Shown here piece by piece: positions 36,559 through 49,981 of a DNA stretch of 64,000 nucleotides; position 1 is the stretch's first letter; every line of letters starts with the position of its first letter. The DNA comes from Zingiber officinale (Eukaryota > Streptophyta > Magnoliopsida > Zingiberales > Zingiberaceae). Where the stretch lies: contig NC_056001.1 in the NCBI RefSeq assembly GCF_018446385.1, forward strand, positions 8,327,600 to 8,391,599, in the 5' to 3' direction. The translations under genes were made by a program, and so were the position numbers. Under the pieces are notes generated by a model. That model worked only from the letters and a program-made list of their open reading frames with translations. It searched no databases and was not told the DNA's origin.

Positions 36559-38660
36559 ATGTTAAAGGCTAGTGAAAGAGAAGTGTGGGAAGACATTCAC
36601 TCTGGTCATTCTCAACTATCAGCTACTGCAAGACTATTGAATATGAAAGCTAAACATCATTTTTCAGAAAAATATTATAATGACATATGTCAATTGATGT
36701 CAGAGTTGCTTCCTGCTAATAAAATATTGACTGTTAGTTTTTACAGTTCAAAGAAATTGATTAGAGGTTTGGGTTTATCTGTAGAAAAGATTGATTGTTG
36801 TATAAATAACTACATGATATTTTGGAATGAAGACAACGATTTGATTGAATGCAAAATTTGTACTCACCCTCGTTATAAGCATCGTACTCACTTATCAAGA
36901 AAAGAAAAAATATTGCTTGGAATGTAATGTATTACTTTTCTTTAACTGCTATACTTTAATGTTTATATTCATCTCCCGCTATAGCTTGCCACATGATGTG
37001 ACATCATGAACATGAGCATGGAGGTATTATGTGTCATCCTTGTGATTCTTCTGCATGGAAACATCTTGATACTGTATTTTCTTCCTTTGCAATGAAACCA
37101 CATAATATCAGAATAAGACTTTCTGCAGATGGAGTTCAGCCATTTGGTCAGTCAGGACAACAATATTCATTTTGGCTAGTTATATTAACACCGTACAATT
37201 TACTACCATGGATGTGCATGAAAGATGAGTTTATGGATGTGCATGAAAGATGAATTTATGTTCCTTACTGTGCTAATTCCTGGTCCCACCAATCCCAAAG
37301 AGAAGATTGATGTTTTCTTACAACCTTTGATTGCCGAGTTGAATGAACTATAGAATGTATGTTTGGTCACTTATCATATTGCAAGTAAAGATAATTTTAG
37401 ATTGCAAGCTGCATTATTATGAATGATTAGTGATTTTTCAGCATACTCAATGTTGCCGGGATTGAGCATACTTGGTAAATTAGCATACCCACACTGTATG
37501 ACAAATTTTGATGCATTTTCATTACCTTGCAGTGGAAAGGTATCTTGTTTTGATAATCACAGTAAATTTTACCTGTTAATTATCCTTTTAGAAGAAATAA
37601 AAAAAATCCTAAAAAATATTGTAGTAAGAAAACCTCCTCCAATAATCCATGCTTCAGGAGAAGAAATCATTGAACAAATAAATAGTTATGAATTTCTACC
37701 AGTATCTCAACTTGGTTTTGATGAGTTAAATAAATATATTGTTAGGATGTACAAGTGTAGTTGGAAGAAAAGGAGCATTTTTTGGGAGTTGTCATATTGG
37801 AAGTATCTACTTATTCGACATAATTTAGATGTCATGCATATTGAGAAAAATTTATTTAATAATATTTTTAACACTATGATGAATGTGTTTGAAAGAACTA
37901 AAGACACTGCAAAATCATGTGAGGAATTAAAAGAACTAATTAACATACCAGAGTTGCATTAGGATGAAATAACCTATAGATTTCCAAAGACATATTATAC
38001 ATTGGATAAAGATGGCAAGCAAGTTTTATGTAATTGGTTGAAAGAATTTAAATTTCTAGATGAGTATGTCTCAAATATAGCTCGATACGTATGTATTAAT
38101 GCAAAGACTTATTCCAGTAGCTTTCTATGATTTACTTCATTATAATGTTTGGTAAGCACTCACAGAATTGAGTCTATTTTTTAAATATTTGACATCACAG
38201 TGTATTATGATGGATGATATGCTTCAACTAGAAACAGACATTTCTCTCATATTATGTAAGCTGGAGCACATATTTCCACCCAGTTTCTTTAATTTAATGG
38301 AACATCTACTAGTACATTTACCATACGAGACACAAATAACAGGTCCTGTGAGGTATAGATGGATGTATCCATTTGAATGGTTTTTAAGGAAATTAAAGAA
38401 TAATGTTCATAATAAAGAAAGAGTTGATGAGCACATATTTACCACGTGGCTACAAGGTTCTTAAAGTTGTCAGATATTCGTAAGTATGTTTTGTTATTAG
38501 TAATTCAAGTGCATATATTTCTTTAATAATTTTCATACCTTAATATTTTTTCTTACAGATTTGTTCCTGATGGCCACCGAGTTTCCTCTTATATCATTGA
38601 AAAGTTTAAAGAACGAGTATGTACTTCTAGTACTACATGGAGGCATGTAGATCAGAAGAT
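36559..38660 (+). pseudogene. CACTA TNP2-like transposase with DUF4218 region, broken
   Basis: Blocks in order match the plant CACTA TNP2 family: SEREVWEDIHSGHSQLSATA and SSKKLIRGLGLSVEKIDCC (36559-36927); HPCDSSAWKHLDTVF and LSADGVQPFGQSG..YNLLPWMCM (37029-37253); RHNLDVMHIEKNLFNNIFNT (within 37423-37962); and a DUF4218-like segment, CKLEHIFPPSFFNLMEHLLV with GPVRYRWMYPFEWFLRKLKN (38168-38464). The blocks lie in different frames with intervening stops, and the part between 37400 and 37600 is shortened. TNP2 proteins bind and cleave element ends. Confidence 0.85.
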
Positions 38661-38768
38661 GAAGACATTTTAATATAATGAATTTGTAGTTAGTAAATTT
38701 AATATATTTGGTATTCCATAATAATTATCCTTTCATATACTAAATTCTCAACTTATAATTGCAGAAAC

Positions 38769-39820
38769 GATATACATGGAAAAAAAGGTCAGGAAGAACA
38801 ATTTAAAGCAATATATGGAATAGCTACCGTGCCAAACTTTATAGAGACCTTATGTACTATATAAGAAAAAAAGGCAGTAGTTTAATGTATGTTTCTGAGA
38901 CAACATGGAGTACATGGACAACCACCTCGGCTGTAGAAAGGTGGCGAAAAAAATGCTGAAAAGGCTTGATCTAACAAAAATATAGAGCCAGGTGGCTCAA
39001 GCACCGAAACCGCTCAGCATACGTCAGGATCAAAATCTATGGTTGAGCATGCTATGGATTTGGTGAGTTTAATTTAAAATGATATTTTCTAACAAATTTT
39101 GTATTTATTACCAAACTTGTATAATTATGTCCCAAATTATTTGTGTATGCGGGAGCATGATCTTACTCGACAACTCACATATATGGAGGTCTTTCTGAAT
39201 ACTCACAAGAAGAAAGATGTGTGATTTATCGATTCTCAATCCCAGGCTCTACACATAAGATTTTTAACTTTAGTAATTGCAAACAAATTAGATATTAATT
39301 AATATTATATTTTTTCACATAAGAGTAAATGACAGAAAGAGTGCCTCAGGTTTCTCAGCCACAATCAGAGAGGGGGGAGTCACAGTTTCTATTCACTGAC
39401 ATGCTAAATGAGATATATTATGATGTTGCTGGTGGAAGAACAAAAAACTCCACCCTCTATGGCCTTGGCCAGGATAAAGTGATATTTGATCATTTGAGGA
39501 CTCCTAGGGGATGTGCTAGTTCCTCTTTTTCTATTAAGATGTAATCTTTAAGACGCGAAAATAAAGAACTGCGCACTCAACTGAAGTCAATGGATGAGAC
39601 GATGGTCTCTATGGACCAGTGGAGGGCCGTTGAGCAGTAGAGGATGATCGCTGAGGAGCATAGGAGAGCCGAGGAGAATTGAATTAGAGCCGCACATGAC
39701 GCGGATAATAAAGCTCTCTTTGTCTGTATGCGAGCAATCATGGCTAATTTCACTCACACCCAGACACCACATGGTTTTGAGTTACAGGAGACTCAAGACT
39801 TATCAGACTATGGTGATTAG
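38769..39820 (+). pseudogene. CACTA second gene (Ptta/En/Spm-type protein), broken
   Basis: Fragments such as EQFKAIYGIATVPNF, GGSSTETAQHTSGS, MEVFLNTHKKKDV and the 39329-39544 frame (TDMLNEIYYDVAGGRTKNST, then LYGLG) follow the order of the second plant CACTA gene, whose product is thought to bind subterminal motifs. Stops (for example TAA at 39542-39544) and probable introns break it. Confidence 0.7.
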
Positions 39821-40870
39821 TTTTTCTTTGAGATTTATTCAACTATAATTTAATTTTTTATTTATTATACATCAATCATGCAAAATATATTTGATTGTGA
39901 TATTCTAATATGCTCATTTCTAAGTATTATATTATTATATATTTCAGGTGTCAGAGTTTACATATTTATCACAATCATCATCGTCATTTTCTTTCTATTC
40001 AGGTATCTTTTTTATTACATGTAAAATTCATTATACATATATGCAACATTTCGAATTATACATCAATTTGATCATAATATATTGTATTTGACTTTTTGCA
40101 GGATTTTATATTACTAGTTTTGGTTGGAGTATTTGTTATCATGGTATGGATTTATATATTTGATTATGTACATTTAGATTTATATATTGATATTTGTTTC
40201 TATTATTGTGTTTGTATTTTATTTAGATTTTGTTTTGTTTAGATTATGTTTATTTCTATATGTTTTTCTATCCACAATAATATTTGTTTGTTTGTGATAT
40301 ATAAATTGTTACAATTGTGTTAGTTTGTTTGTATATATGAATTGTCATGATATGTAACATATGATTGTATGTATAGATTATTAGGATGTGTAAAAAATAT
40401 GAATGTATGTATGGATTGTAAATGTGATGTTTATATGTATGAAATGTCATCATCTGTGATGGTTTTATATATAAATTGTAAATAGGGTAGATCCCAAATG
40501 TAAACATTTCCATTTTATTTTTTTTATCGACGGAAACAAGATTTCAATCGATATTCCGACGGAAATAGTATTTCTGTCAGTAATTACCGATGGAAATACT
40601 ATTTTTGTGGGTAATTCTGGCTTTTCATTGCCGACGGAAATTTCCGTTAGTAATCCTGGTTGTGGCAAGCAGTGTTCCCGGTGTGCACTGATGGAGTATT
40701 TATTCAGTTGGAAAAAATACTGGCGGAATTTTGAATTCCATGGAAAACACCAGTTTCGACGAATAATATCCTAACAAATATTTTTTCATTGGTATTCTGT
40801 CAGTAAATGAATATACCAACGGATTGCCTTCCTTCAAATTCCGCCGGTAAACCAGGAAATTTTTGTAGTG

Positions 40871-41245
40871 TGATCAAATATAAAGTACGTAAATGTAACA
40901 TTGGGTTCCTTTAAAAGGGACGTGCAATCAAAGGATGCTGGGTTTCTTGGTCGCCCGTTGCGAACGCTTTTCAATTTACCCTGATGACCGATGGAAAAAT
41001 TCCATGATATCAGGTCGGTCATTCCAGGAATAATCAGATGAATTGGATTTATTGTTTTTTTTATAAATACAAGATTAATACCCAAGGTAGAATGCAACGC
41101 TTAGTGTGCATGTAGTTTTCTAAGTATTCTGAGTTACGACGCACCATATAATATTTTCCTTCAGATGATAAACTCAAGATGTTGGACGGTTGATCTGTCC
41201 ATTACGAACATTTTTATATTTACCTTAACGCGTGGCCGATGTAAA
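40871..41245 (+). repeat. Fourth copy of the 0.9 kb repeat, right part, plus dispersed module
   Basis: TGATCAAATATAAAGTACG restarts the unit after the CACTA element, followed by the dispersed module (GGATGCTGGGTTTCTTGG to GATGACCGATGGAAAAA) and a second decayed module to about 41240. Confidence 0.8.
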
Positions 41246-42039
41246 ACTGATCAACATTAGTGTCCCGTCATCATTTGAGCTTGTTGGTTACTTTTGTTTT
41301 GCAAACAAATTTCAATATGGATTTGAGTCTTTAATTTGATCTGACGTAGTATACTATTTAATTAATGGAGACGCATCTCTGTTTCCTTCTCCGGCATGCG
41401 CAAGTGCGAGCTATGCGAATTGGATGATTGGTGTGGAGGTTTGTGCAGATTCCTGCGATTGATTAGGTTATGTTTGGTTGTGTTAGATGAATAAGTAGGG
41501 TACTCGGTCAGGGTAGGAAAATCTTCCCTATTCCATCCATTATTGTTCTAGTACGATTAGGGTTTTTTTTTTATATTTTAAAATCAGTGATTCAGACATA
41601 TTTTATGTGATTCATGATTTGCAATGGTTAGTATTTGATAATAACATTAACGCAGTTCTAGTCGACAGAGCCTGTGGGTCAGAGATGTCCATTTCAATAT
41701 TTATTGTGCATAACGTAACCTGTTATTTTTTGTTTTCACTGATTATTCCGGCTAAATCCAAGAAACACATATTACTTTTAACCTGATATTCCAATATCAT
41801 TAATAGTTCGAGCATTGGAGATGAGCCTCGTTTGAGATAATGACCGGTGTCTTATCATCGCATAGTGCTCTTAGGGGGGCATGTATTGTAGCCTGTTAAC
41901 GCTCTTTGCTAGGAATGAGTTAGATTCATTGGCGAGCTCAATCGATTCAGTCATCGACCTCAATGATCAAATGAAATATTTATTAACAGGAATGGGAGAA
42001 TTAATGATCACAGAATTCCAATAGTAATTAAGAAAGAGA
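41246..42039. other. Intergenic DNA, no gene recognised
   Basis: No open frame of note, no clear repeat boundary and no RNA gene seen. Confidence 0.6.
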
Positions 42040-42299
42040 GGGTAAGCAAAAGATTAAGAAGAGGATAAGAAAGAATGAGAGTAATAATAAATTTTATTAT
42101 TCATTGATATTTTTTTTAAAGATAGTATAATATATAATGTTTAAAAAATTCTTAGTAAATTGATCAATTAATAAATAACAGAATTATTTTAATAATTATA
42201 ATAGAATTATTTTAATAATCCTAATACTAATTGGATTTATTTTGGTGATCTGATTCTGTCAATCATGATGATTCTCTTTTACCCCCGACAAATTTTACA

Positions 42300-44277
42300 G
42301 AAGATCTTTGACGTTAAGTTTGTTTATTAACTTATTGAAACGTTGTCTGGATAATGACTTAGTAAAGATATTTGTGATTTGATCTTCAGCAGAAATATAA
42401 AAGACGAATAGTTGTTAAGTTGTTACACGTTTATAAACAAAATAAAAATCAATTTCCACATGTTTTGTACGAGCATGAAAAATTGAATTAGTTGTAAGAT
42501 ATGTTGCTCCAATATTGTCACACCAAATTTTTGGTGCAATATTTGATGCAAGATGAAGTTTAGAAAGAAGTTATTAAAGTCAAATAATTTCAGACATTGT
42601 ATTGGCTATAGGTTTATATTCAGTCTCAATGCTTGAACAAGATATCGTAGGTTGCTTTTTCGAATTCCATGAGATAAGATTTCGTCCAAAAAATATTGCA
42701 TATCCACTTGTAGATCGTCTGTCTTCAGGAGAGCTTGCCCAATCCTCATCGCTATATGCATGTAAATCTCAAGACAATTGACGATATAAAAGAAGACTAT
42801 ATAAAATAGTATATTTGAGATAGCGAAGTATTCTCTTTTACATTATCCCAATTTTGTTCAGTTGGAGCATGCATAAATTGACAATCATGATTTACTGTAA
42901 AGGTAATATCAGGTCGTGTGATAGTGACATATTATAATGCTCCGACAATACTTCGATAAATCTGTGGATCAGACAAAACAAGAGAGGATGAAGTTGTAGA
43001 GTTGCTTATAGCAATTGGTGTAGAAACAACACGTACTCCATCCATTTTGGCTCTTTGGAGAATCCCGGTAATGTATTTGCTATGAGAGAGAAGATAATCT
43101 TCCTCATGTGGAATAAGTTCAATACCAAGAAAAAAACGAGCATTATCCAAATCTCAAGTAGGAATTTCTTGATTGAGAAGACTTAATAAAGTTATGATAC
43201 CCTTGTGATCATTGTCGGTTATTACAATGTCATCAATATAAATAAGAAAAAAAATCATAGATCCATCATTATATTTGTGGAATAGAGATGAGTCAGTCTT
43301 TGATCTAGAAAATCATTGAGTTTGTAACCAATTAGATAATCGATGAAACTGTACACGAGGAGCTTATCGAAGATAATATAAGGATTTCTTGTTTTGACAA
43401 ACATGAGATAGAAATTGTGGATGAATGAACTCAGGTGATTGCTCCATAAATACAGTTTTCTCAATATGACCATGAAGAAATGCATTTGAAATGTCCAATT
43501 GTTGTATAAGCTGATTGACACTAACACCTACTGATAATAAAAGTCTGACAGATGTAATTTTGATTACTAGGTTAAAAGTGTTATTGAAGTCCATACCTGG
43601 TTGTTGACTAAATCCTTTGGTTACAAGTCAAACTTTGTGTCATTCAAGAGAACCATCAGCTTAATGCTTAAGACAGAATAACCATTTAGAGCCCATAACA
43701 TTTATAGAGGAAGTGCGCGGAACTAGTCTCCATGTTCCATTACGAAGAAGTGTATCAAATTCTGTAGTCATTGCACTATGCCAATTTGGATCCTTATTTG
43801 CTTGTGTAAAACAAGTTGGTTCAATAGATTTTGAAGAAATCACAAGAGCTCGTGGAAGTGGAAGAGGATGTCAAGTTGTCATTGGTGGACAACGTGTATA
43901 GATGTCACCTAATGGAAGTATGCGACAAGGAGCATTATCATCTGATTCACTTGTTGTTGGTGATGAAGAAGTAGACTGGCATGGTGACTTAGATGACGGA
44001 CTTGTGTTATCTGAGGATCCAGAATTAGATAGCACATTATCTTCGATTGGTGAGGCTTCTGAGATTGGAGCAGTAACTCGAGATGATTCTGATGGTATAG
44101 GGGAGTTATCAGAGTGCTCCGGAGTAGGACATAGGATGACATTACTTCCGACAATGTTAGATGGCATCAAGAAGGTGTTACCTATATCTGGAGGAGATAT
44201 CAAAGATGCTACTGAAAAAGGGAATAGAAACTTATTAAAAGTAACACGTCGTTAAATATAAATTTATCCTATTGGTA
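42300..44277 (-). pseudogene. Copia RT and RNase H remnant
   Basis: Segments on the - strand: the RT entry GTWRLVPRTSSINVMGSKWLF (43661-43843), QLDISNAFLHGHIEKTVFM (43364-43594), the catalytic YIDDIVIT near 43216-43245, DNARFFLGIELIPH to PIAISNSTTSSS (42932-43150), and RNase H pieces with CSSIETEY and HVEIDFYFV near 42450-42640. 43871-44203 encodes the Ser/Pro-rich hinge between integrase and RT. Frameshifts and stops separate the blocks. Confidence 0.85.
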
Positions 44278-44282
44278 TATGT

Positions 44283-46122
44283 TGTTAGGATCCTTCGTAC
44301 GGCTAGAGAGGGGGGTGTGAATAGCCGACCCCAAATCGCTCGCGTTTCTTCCTACACTTCGTTAGCGCAGCGGAAAAATAAACTAGAAACGAAAGGAAGA
44401 ATATCAAACCTTAACACAGCGATGTACGAGGTTCGGAGATGATACTCCTACTCCTCGGCGTGTTCGTAAGGTGGACGAGCCCTGTCAATCCGTCGGTGGA
44501 TGAATCCCCGGAAACCCGGCTAAAATATACTCCTTCTGGGTGGAGAAACCTCGCCACAAAATCTTGCAACAGCAAGCAAAGAGTACACGAGATACAACAA
44601 GAAATACAAGACAATATGAATACAACAACACTAGCTTGCCTTCTCGTTGTCGACTGAAGTCCCAGATGAAGCAACAACTTCACGGACGGATGCCAACAAG
44701 CAACTCAGCAGCAGCTGATCCAGTCGTGGAATGAAGCTCACGCGAAGCTTGCGAAGAAGAGCTCAACGAAGCTCAAGCACCAGAACCTAACAGAAGTAGT
44801 GGAAGAAAAGAAGTGCAGCAGCCTCGACCCCTTTATACCGCGAAGAAGACAATGAAGAAACTAGCCGCTGCGCAACGGCTAGAACCGATCGATCCGTGGA
44901 CCGATCAGCTGATCGGTCCCGCATCGACCGCACGTAGCCTTCAGCGTACTCGATCGGTCTGGACCGATCACCGATCGGTCCACGGACCGATCCCAACTCG
45001 GCTCCCTTCGCGACATCGCCTCTCGATCGGCCGCCACGACCGATCAGGGAAGCTCCTGATCGGTCCACAGACCGATCAGGCGTCTTTCTCGCGGCTACTG
45101 ATCACCTTCTGATCGGTCTGCAGACCGATCAGATAACTAGTGACTTGGTTTTTGCCCAAGCCAAGTCCCAAGCCTTCCAAACCAACATTCGGTCAACCTC
45201 GACCTGTTGGTACTTCATTCCTAGCATCTGGTCACTCCCTTGACCTGCTAGAATTCCCACCAAGTGTCCGGTCAATTCCTTTGACCCACTTGGACTTTCC
45301 TCTTCGTGCCAAGTATCCGGTCACTCCTATGACCTACTTGGACTTCCCATCACCAGATGTCCGATCACCCTTGATCCATCTAGATTTTTCCCTTGCCCGG
45401 CTTCACTCACCAGGACTTTCCATCTGCCTAACATCCCAGTTAGGACTTTCTCACTGCCTGGCTTCACTCACCAGGACTTTCCAACTGCCTAACATCCCAG
45501 TTAGGACTTTCTCACTGCCTGGCTTCACTCACCAGGACTTTCCACACTGCCTAACATCCCAGTTAGGACTTTCCCACTGCCTGGCTTCACTCACCAGGAC
45601 TTTCCAGCTGCCTAACATCCCAGTTAGGACTTTCCCTCGTGCCAAGCTCCCTGCTTGGACTTCTCCGTGCCAAGTCTCCATACTTGGACTTTTCCAGTGC
45701 CAAGTCTCCATACTTGGACTTTTCCCGTGCCAAGTCTCCATACTTGGACTTTTCCCGTGCCAAGTCTCTATACTTGGACTTTTCGCGTGCCAAGCTCCCT
45801 GCTTGGACTTTTCCAGTGCCAAGTCTCCATGCTTGGACTTTTCGCGTGCCAAGCTCCCTGCTTGGACTTTTCCCGAATCAGGTCAACCAGGTCAACCTTG
45901 ACCTAAGGTTGCACCTACAATCTCCCAAACACCTATTCTTGTCAAACATCAAGAATAGAACTCTCTCACGAGTGTCAAACATCAACATGCAACTCAACTA
46001 GGTCAACCTCGACCTAAGGTTGCACCGACAATCTTCCTAAGTCAAACATCAAAATACAACTCGAGTCAAGTCACCTCGAGTCGGGTCAACCAGGTCAACC
46101 TTGACCTAAGGTTGCACCAACA
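44283..46122 (-). mobile_element. Solo copia-type LTR, reverse orientation, TSD TATGT
   Basis: Plus-strand ends TGTTAGGATCC and GCACCAACA, flanked by TATGT at 44278-44282 and 46123-46127, inside the integrase-RT hinge of the copia element. A minus-strand TATAAAGGGG box lies near 44828-44838, GATCGGTC/GACCGATC palindromes at 44885-45132, and tandem units at 45160-45890. The units include CTGCCTGGCTTCACTCACCA, the complement of the array unit in the 9153 element, so the two LTRs are relatives. The 253-codon frame through the array is a repeat artefact. Confidence 0.92.
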
Positions 46123-46127
46123 TATGT

Positions 46128-48066
46128 AAGCAATGATAATAATAGTGTAAACTGCTATAATTAAGGAAAACACATTGTAGTGAATGAGAGTTAAGTTTGT
46201 GTTTAGAGTAGGGGTGTAACCATGGATAACATGCACAACTAAAAATTCGAAGGAAAGTGTAATAAGGAGTTTGATTATAAAATTGTTTAAAAGGACACTT
46301 ATGATTGAGCAATGGAGTAGAAAGTCAATTTATGAGATATACGACAGAGCCAACAACTTCATCCTAAAATTTATACGGAATTGATGCATAATGGAGAAGT
46401 ATCAAAGCAGTTTCAACTATATGTCTATATTTTCTCTTAGCAGAGCCATTTTGCTCCGGAGTATAAGGACAAGAGATACAATGAACAATTCCATAGGAGA
46501 CAATCTGACGATGGAGAACTTGATACTCGCCTCTCCAATCAGAATAAATAGAGATTATTTTATGATTAAAACACCATTAACTTGTTTTTGAAAATGACAA
46601 AATATGTCAAATGTATCATATTTCCTTTCATAGGATAGAGCCAAATATATTTATTAAAATGATTGATGAAGGAAATATAATATAAGAATCCTTGGTTAGA
46701 TAATATAGGTACAAGGCCTCAAACATCAAAATAAATTATTTCAAATGGAAAACTAGAAACTTGATGGGAAGATTAAAAAGGCAACTTATGACTTTTAGCT
46801 TCCATACATGCCCTACATAAATGAAATGGAGAGGAGGTGAAGGAAGTAGGTAAACCATACTTATTGATGATCGTATGAACAATGCGAAGAGAAGGATGAC
46901 CAAGTCGAGCATGCCAAGCTGGTTTATTTGTGCGATAACCAATACAAACTTTGATGGAAGAACTTTAAAGATAATAGAGACCATTTTTATGCCACCATGA
47001 AATAAGATAATATTTGTTCCTATATCTTTTATAAGATAATGATTGTGATGAAATTCAAACACGATATTATTGTCAAAACAAAAATTGACGTGTAGAAAGT
47101 AAATTTTTGGTAATAGATAGAACATGAAAGATATCGCGCATGTGAAAAGTACGATTAGATAAATGAATGTATATATTTCCAAGATTAGCAATTTACAAAC
47201 TTGAACCATCGGCTACTTGAACCGTATCTGAGTCATAATACGACATTACGTCTATAAGGATATTATAATATGATGTGACATGATGTGTTACTCCAGTGTC
47301 AATATATCATTCTGTAGATGAAACTCTAGGGGTTTACCACGAGTAGGCACAGATGAGAGGGCTTTAGGATAGACTTGTGAAGCTGTTGATTGTCTTGAAG
47401 CTGAACCGTTGCCTACTTGTACAGTGTGACCATGATAAGAGGAGGCTTCTATAAGAATGTCATAATCTGATGTAACGTGATGAGTTGCTCCAAAATCTAG
47501 ATGCCATCCTCCAGCAAAATTTGAATCAAATCTCTTATAACATTGATGAGCAAAGTGATTATTCTTGAGACAAATCTGACAACATCCTCGTCCAGGACCT
47601 TGTCCTTGTCCTCGTCCACCTTGATTTCCTTGATTTTGTTGATGATGGGTAGTACTATCAATCTTGTAAGTCGTATGTGCCGAAAGAGCTAGAGAATCTG
47701 AGACCCTTTGAGAGTGTAATTGTAGAAGTATCTCATGCGAAGAGAGCAAGCCATAAAGGGTATCGAGTGACACTTAATCTATGCGAGTAGTTACACTAGG
47801 AATAAAGCTGTCATATTTAGGTCCTACTCCGCAAGAACATATATTAGTAAATCTGGATCTGAAATTGGATGACCAATCGCGGCCAAATCATTGACAATGG
47901 TCTTGATTGATTGCATATATTCATTGATAGACTTGTCTCTTCATTGCACTAATTGTAATTGCATGTGAAGTTAAAGAACATGTGCTTGAGAGTGTGAAGC
48001 AAAGGTTCGAGCAAGAGCTTCCCATATTTGACGAGAGATAACAAGCCCTACAATTGTAGGAAATAT
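46128..48066 (-). pseudogene. Copia gag C-terminus, protease and integrase remnant
   Basis: 47288-47773 holds a Gly-rich linker, one CCHC knuckle (CQICLKNNHFAHQC) and the protease-type block GGWHLDFGATHHVTSD, where the usual active-site DSG reads DFG. 46106-46312 holds the integrase end (TPYYTFLRIFSCACYPWLHPY). The integrase core between them is frameshifted. Confidence 0.75.
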
Positions 48067-48571
48067 TAGGGGTGTAATCGAGCCGAGCCGAGCTGAACTC
48101 TTGGATGTTTGAGTTTGGCTCGTTTTTAATCGAGTCGAGCTCGAGCTTTATTTAACGAATATATTCATGGCTCACGAGCTTATTCAAACTTTTAGCGAGC
48201 CTAAACGAGCTTAATAAATATAAATTATAAATTTAAATATTCATTAAAAATTAAATTATATATTTTTAAAAAATTATAATATTCTTGTTAAAATTTATAA
48301 TTTTATTCTAATAAATAAATTTAATATATTTGTCTATGTTTTTCATAAGTAGAGTATAAAATCTGTAAATTCAATATCAAAACTATTTTTTTTTTATTTA
48401 AAAGTTGATTTATGAGCTTAACGAACATGTTCACGAGCTAACGAGCCGAATATTGTGAAGCTTAAGCTTGGTTTGTTTATCTTAACAAGCCTCATTAAAC
48501 GAGTTCAAACGAGCTTTTATCGAATCGAGCTTCGAATAGCTCACGAGCGGCTTGACTCATTTACACCCCTA
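48067..48571. mobile_element. hAT MITE, TSD GGAAATAT
   Basis: Ends TAGGGGTGTAATCGAGCC and the complement of TAGGGGTGTAAATGAGTC; 8-bp duplication GGAAATAT at 48059-48066 and 48572-48579. The 505-bp element has subterminal CGAGC motifs, an AT-rich middle and no coding. Its ends resemble those of the full hAT element at 25863-30910 in the first ~12 bases (TAGGGGTGyAAa). Confidence 0.95.
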
Positions 48572-48579
48572 GGAAATAT

Positions 48580-48774
48580 AGACTCACTAATTGTTAAAAT
48601 CAACCATGTCATAATTAGTTGATCCTTCTTGCTCCATGTATCATAGTTTGAATTGTCTTCTTGTGGTTTAAGATAAGTACTATCAACAACTCCGAGTAGA
48701 TCATGAATACGAAGTAGCCAAAGACATTGTATTTTCCAAAGCATATAATTATCATTATTAAGTTTGATAGGCAA
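48580..48774 (-). pseudogene. Copia gag N-terminal fragment
   Basis: IKLNNDNYMLWKIQCLWLLR and LLGVVDSTYL are the start of a copia Gag (DUF4219/UBN2 type). The frame is cut by the hAT MITE at 48571. The DNA from 48775 to about 49290 is probably the leader with no gene. Confidence 0.8.
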
Positions 48775-49981
48775 ATAAGATATGACATTCAGTGAAGGCA
48801 GAGAGTTGTGTCACAAAATTTATTTTTATGATGGATGATGGTGAAGGAAATTATGACATTATATATAAAAATAATGAATTGTGTAATGATAACTTATCTG
48901 CGATGGATGGTGAAAAGAGGCAGAAGATTAGGAGTAAAGAAGTAGCAAATTCCTTCTTTGGTCTACGACAACACTTGATCTGGAGGAGTGTTGTCCTGGA
49001 GGTAGGCTGATGCCTACAAATCATCGACGTCGCACGAAGAGAAGAGGTTCTCTTGTTGGATGGTGGTGGCGGAAGAAAGTTTGGTGGTGAAAAATGAGAG
49101 AAGGGAAAATCAGCGGTAGAAGAAAGTTCAACGGTGAAAAATGAGAGAAGGGAAAAATAAGGAGAGAGTGGAGAGGTTAATTACAGAAAACAAGAACAGT
49201 GAGAAATCAGGAGATAGAAAGAAAATAAATAAATAAATAAGAGAAGGAAAATAGGGTGAGAAAGGAAAAGTTGAGAGGAGACAGTAAAAACTTACGGTAA
49301 CGAAAATTTGAACTGTTTCAAGAAATTTAGAATTTCAGTAATTCAAACCTTGAGGTGTGTCTTCAAGAGTGATGTGAAAGAAGAACTTTGACTTTCATAC
49401 TTATAAAAAGAAGGATAAAAAGACAGTAAGGAAGAATATGAGAATAATAATAAATTTTATTATTTATTGATATTTTTTTAAGTAGTTGACTAATTAATAA
49501 ATAATAGAATTATTTTAAAAATTATTTTAATAATTATAAATAGAATTATTTTAATAATTTTAATTACTAATTTAATTTATTTGATGATTTAATCCGATAT
49601 TCTCCCGTAGAGAATTCTTAGTGCGCCCTCCATAATCCGTTGACTGGGACCCAGCGATTTGGGCCATTTGTGCGCTGCCAGTGCCCCCACTAACTCTTCA
49701 CTTCACCCACTCTTGTAGTTCTAAGTTTCTAACGCATCTCGACAAGGACTTCATCCACCTATTCATTCTATCGATTTTAACGAGGGGAAATGCATAAACG
49801 CTGAATTACAAACAATAGTTACAAGCAGAAGAGAATATCAAGAACGTGTATGCTAGAATTTTAGATCAGTACAAAATGGGCCGTTATATCAAAACGCAAA
49901 TCTAAAATGAAGACGGAAGGGAAAAAAAACGCATATTATTAATGGCAGTAGCGCAATATATAACAGCCTTTGAGTTTGAGG

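Larger units (their letters stand above)
34779..40870 (+). mobile_element. CACTA (En/Spm) DNA transposon, TSD TGA
   Basis: Begins CACTATAAAAATTTTCTAGT and ends with the complement of CACTACAAAAATTTCCTGGT. The 3-bp duplication TGA (34776-34778, 40871-40873) lies in a repeat whose empty form is present three times at 19.7-23.4 kb. Subterminal TTACCGACGGAAAT-type motifs recur at both ends (34800-34990, 40525-40860). The 6092-bp element holds a decayed TNP2-like transposase and a second decayed gene, the usual CACTA layout. Confidence 0.95.
42040..49610 (-). mobile_element. Degenerate Ty1/copia retrotransposon, reverse orientation
   Basis: Gag, protease, integrase, RT and RNase H pieces follow in copia order on the - strand from 48774 down to about 42300. 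Related terminal sequences at about 42040-42270 and 49415-49610 (both with GAATAATAATAAATTTTATT and AGAATTATTTTAATAATT) are the LTR remnants; exact LTR limits, primer site and TSD cannot be fixed. The element holds a solo LTR and a hAT MITE, so it is older than both. Confidence 0.85.

Noticed and set aside
45140-45901. 253-codon open frame, the longest frame in the 44-46 kb region
   Set aside because: It runs through 31-63 bp tandem units of a solo LTR whose frame stays open only because of the repeat; no domain or start context.
47480-47560. Functional aspartic protease
   Set aside because: The active-site triplet reads DFG instead of DSG and the surrounding pol is frameshifted.
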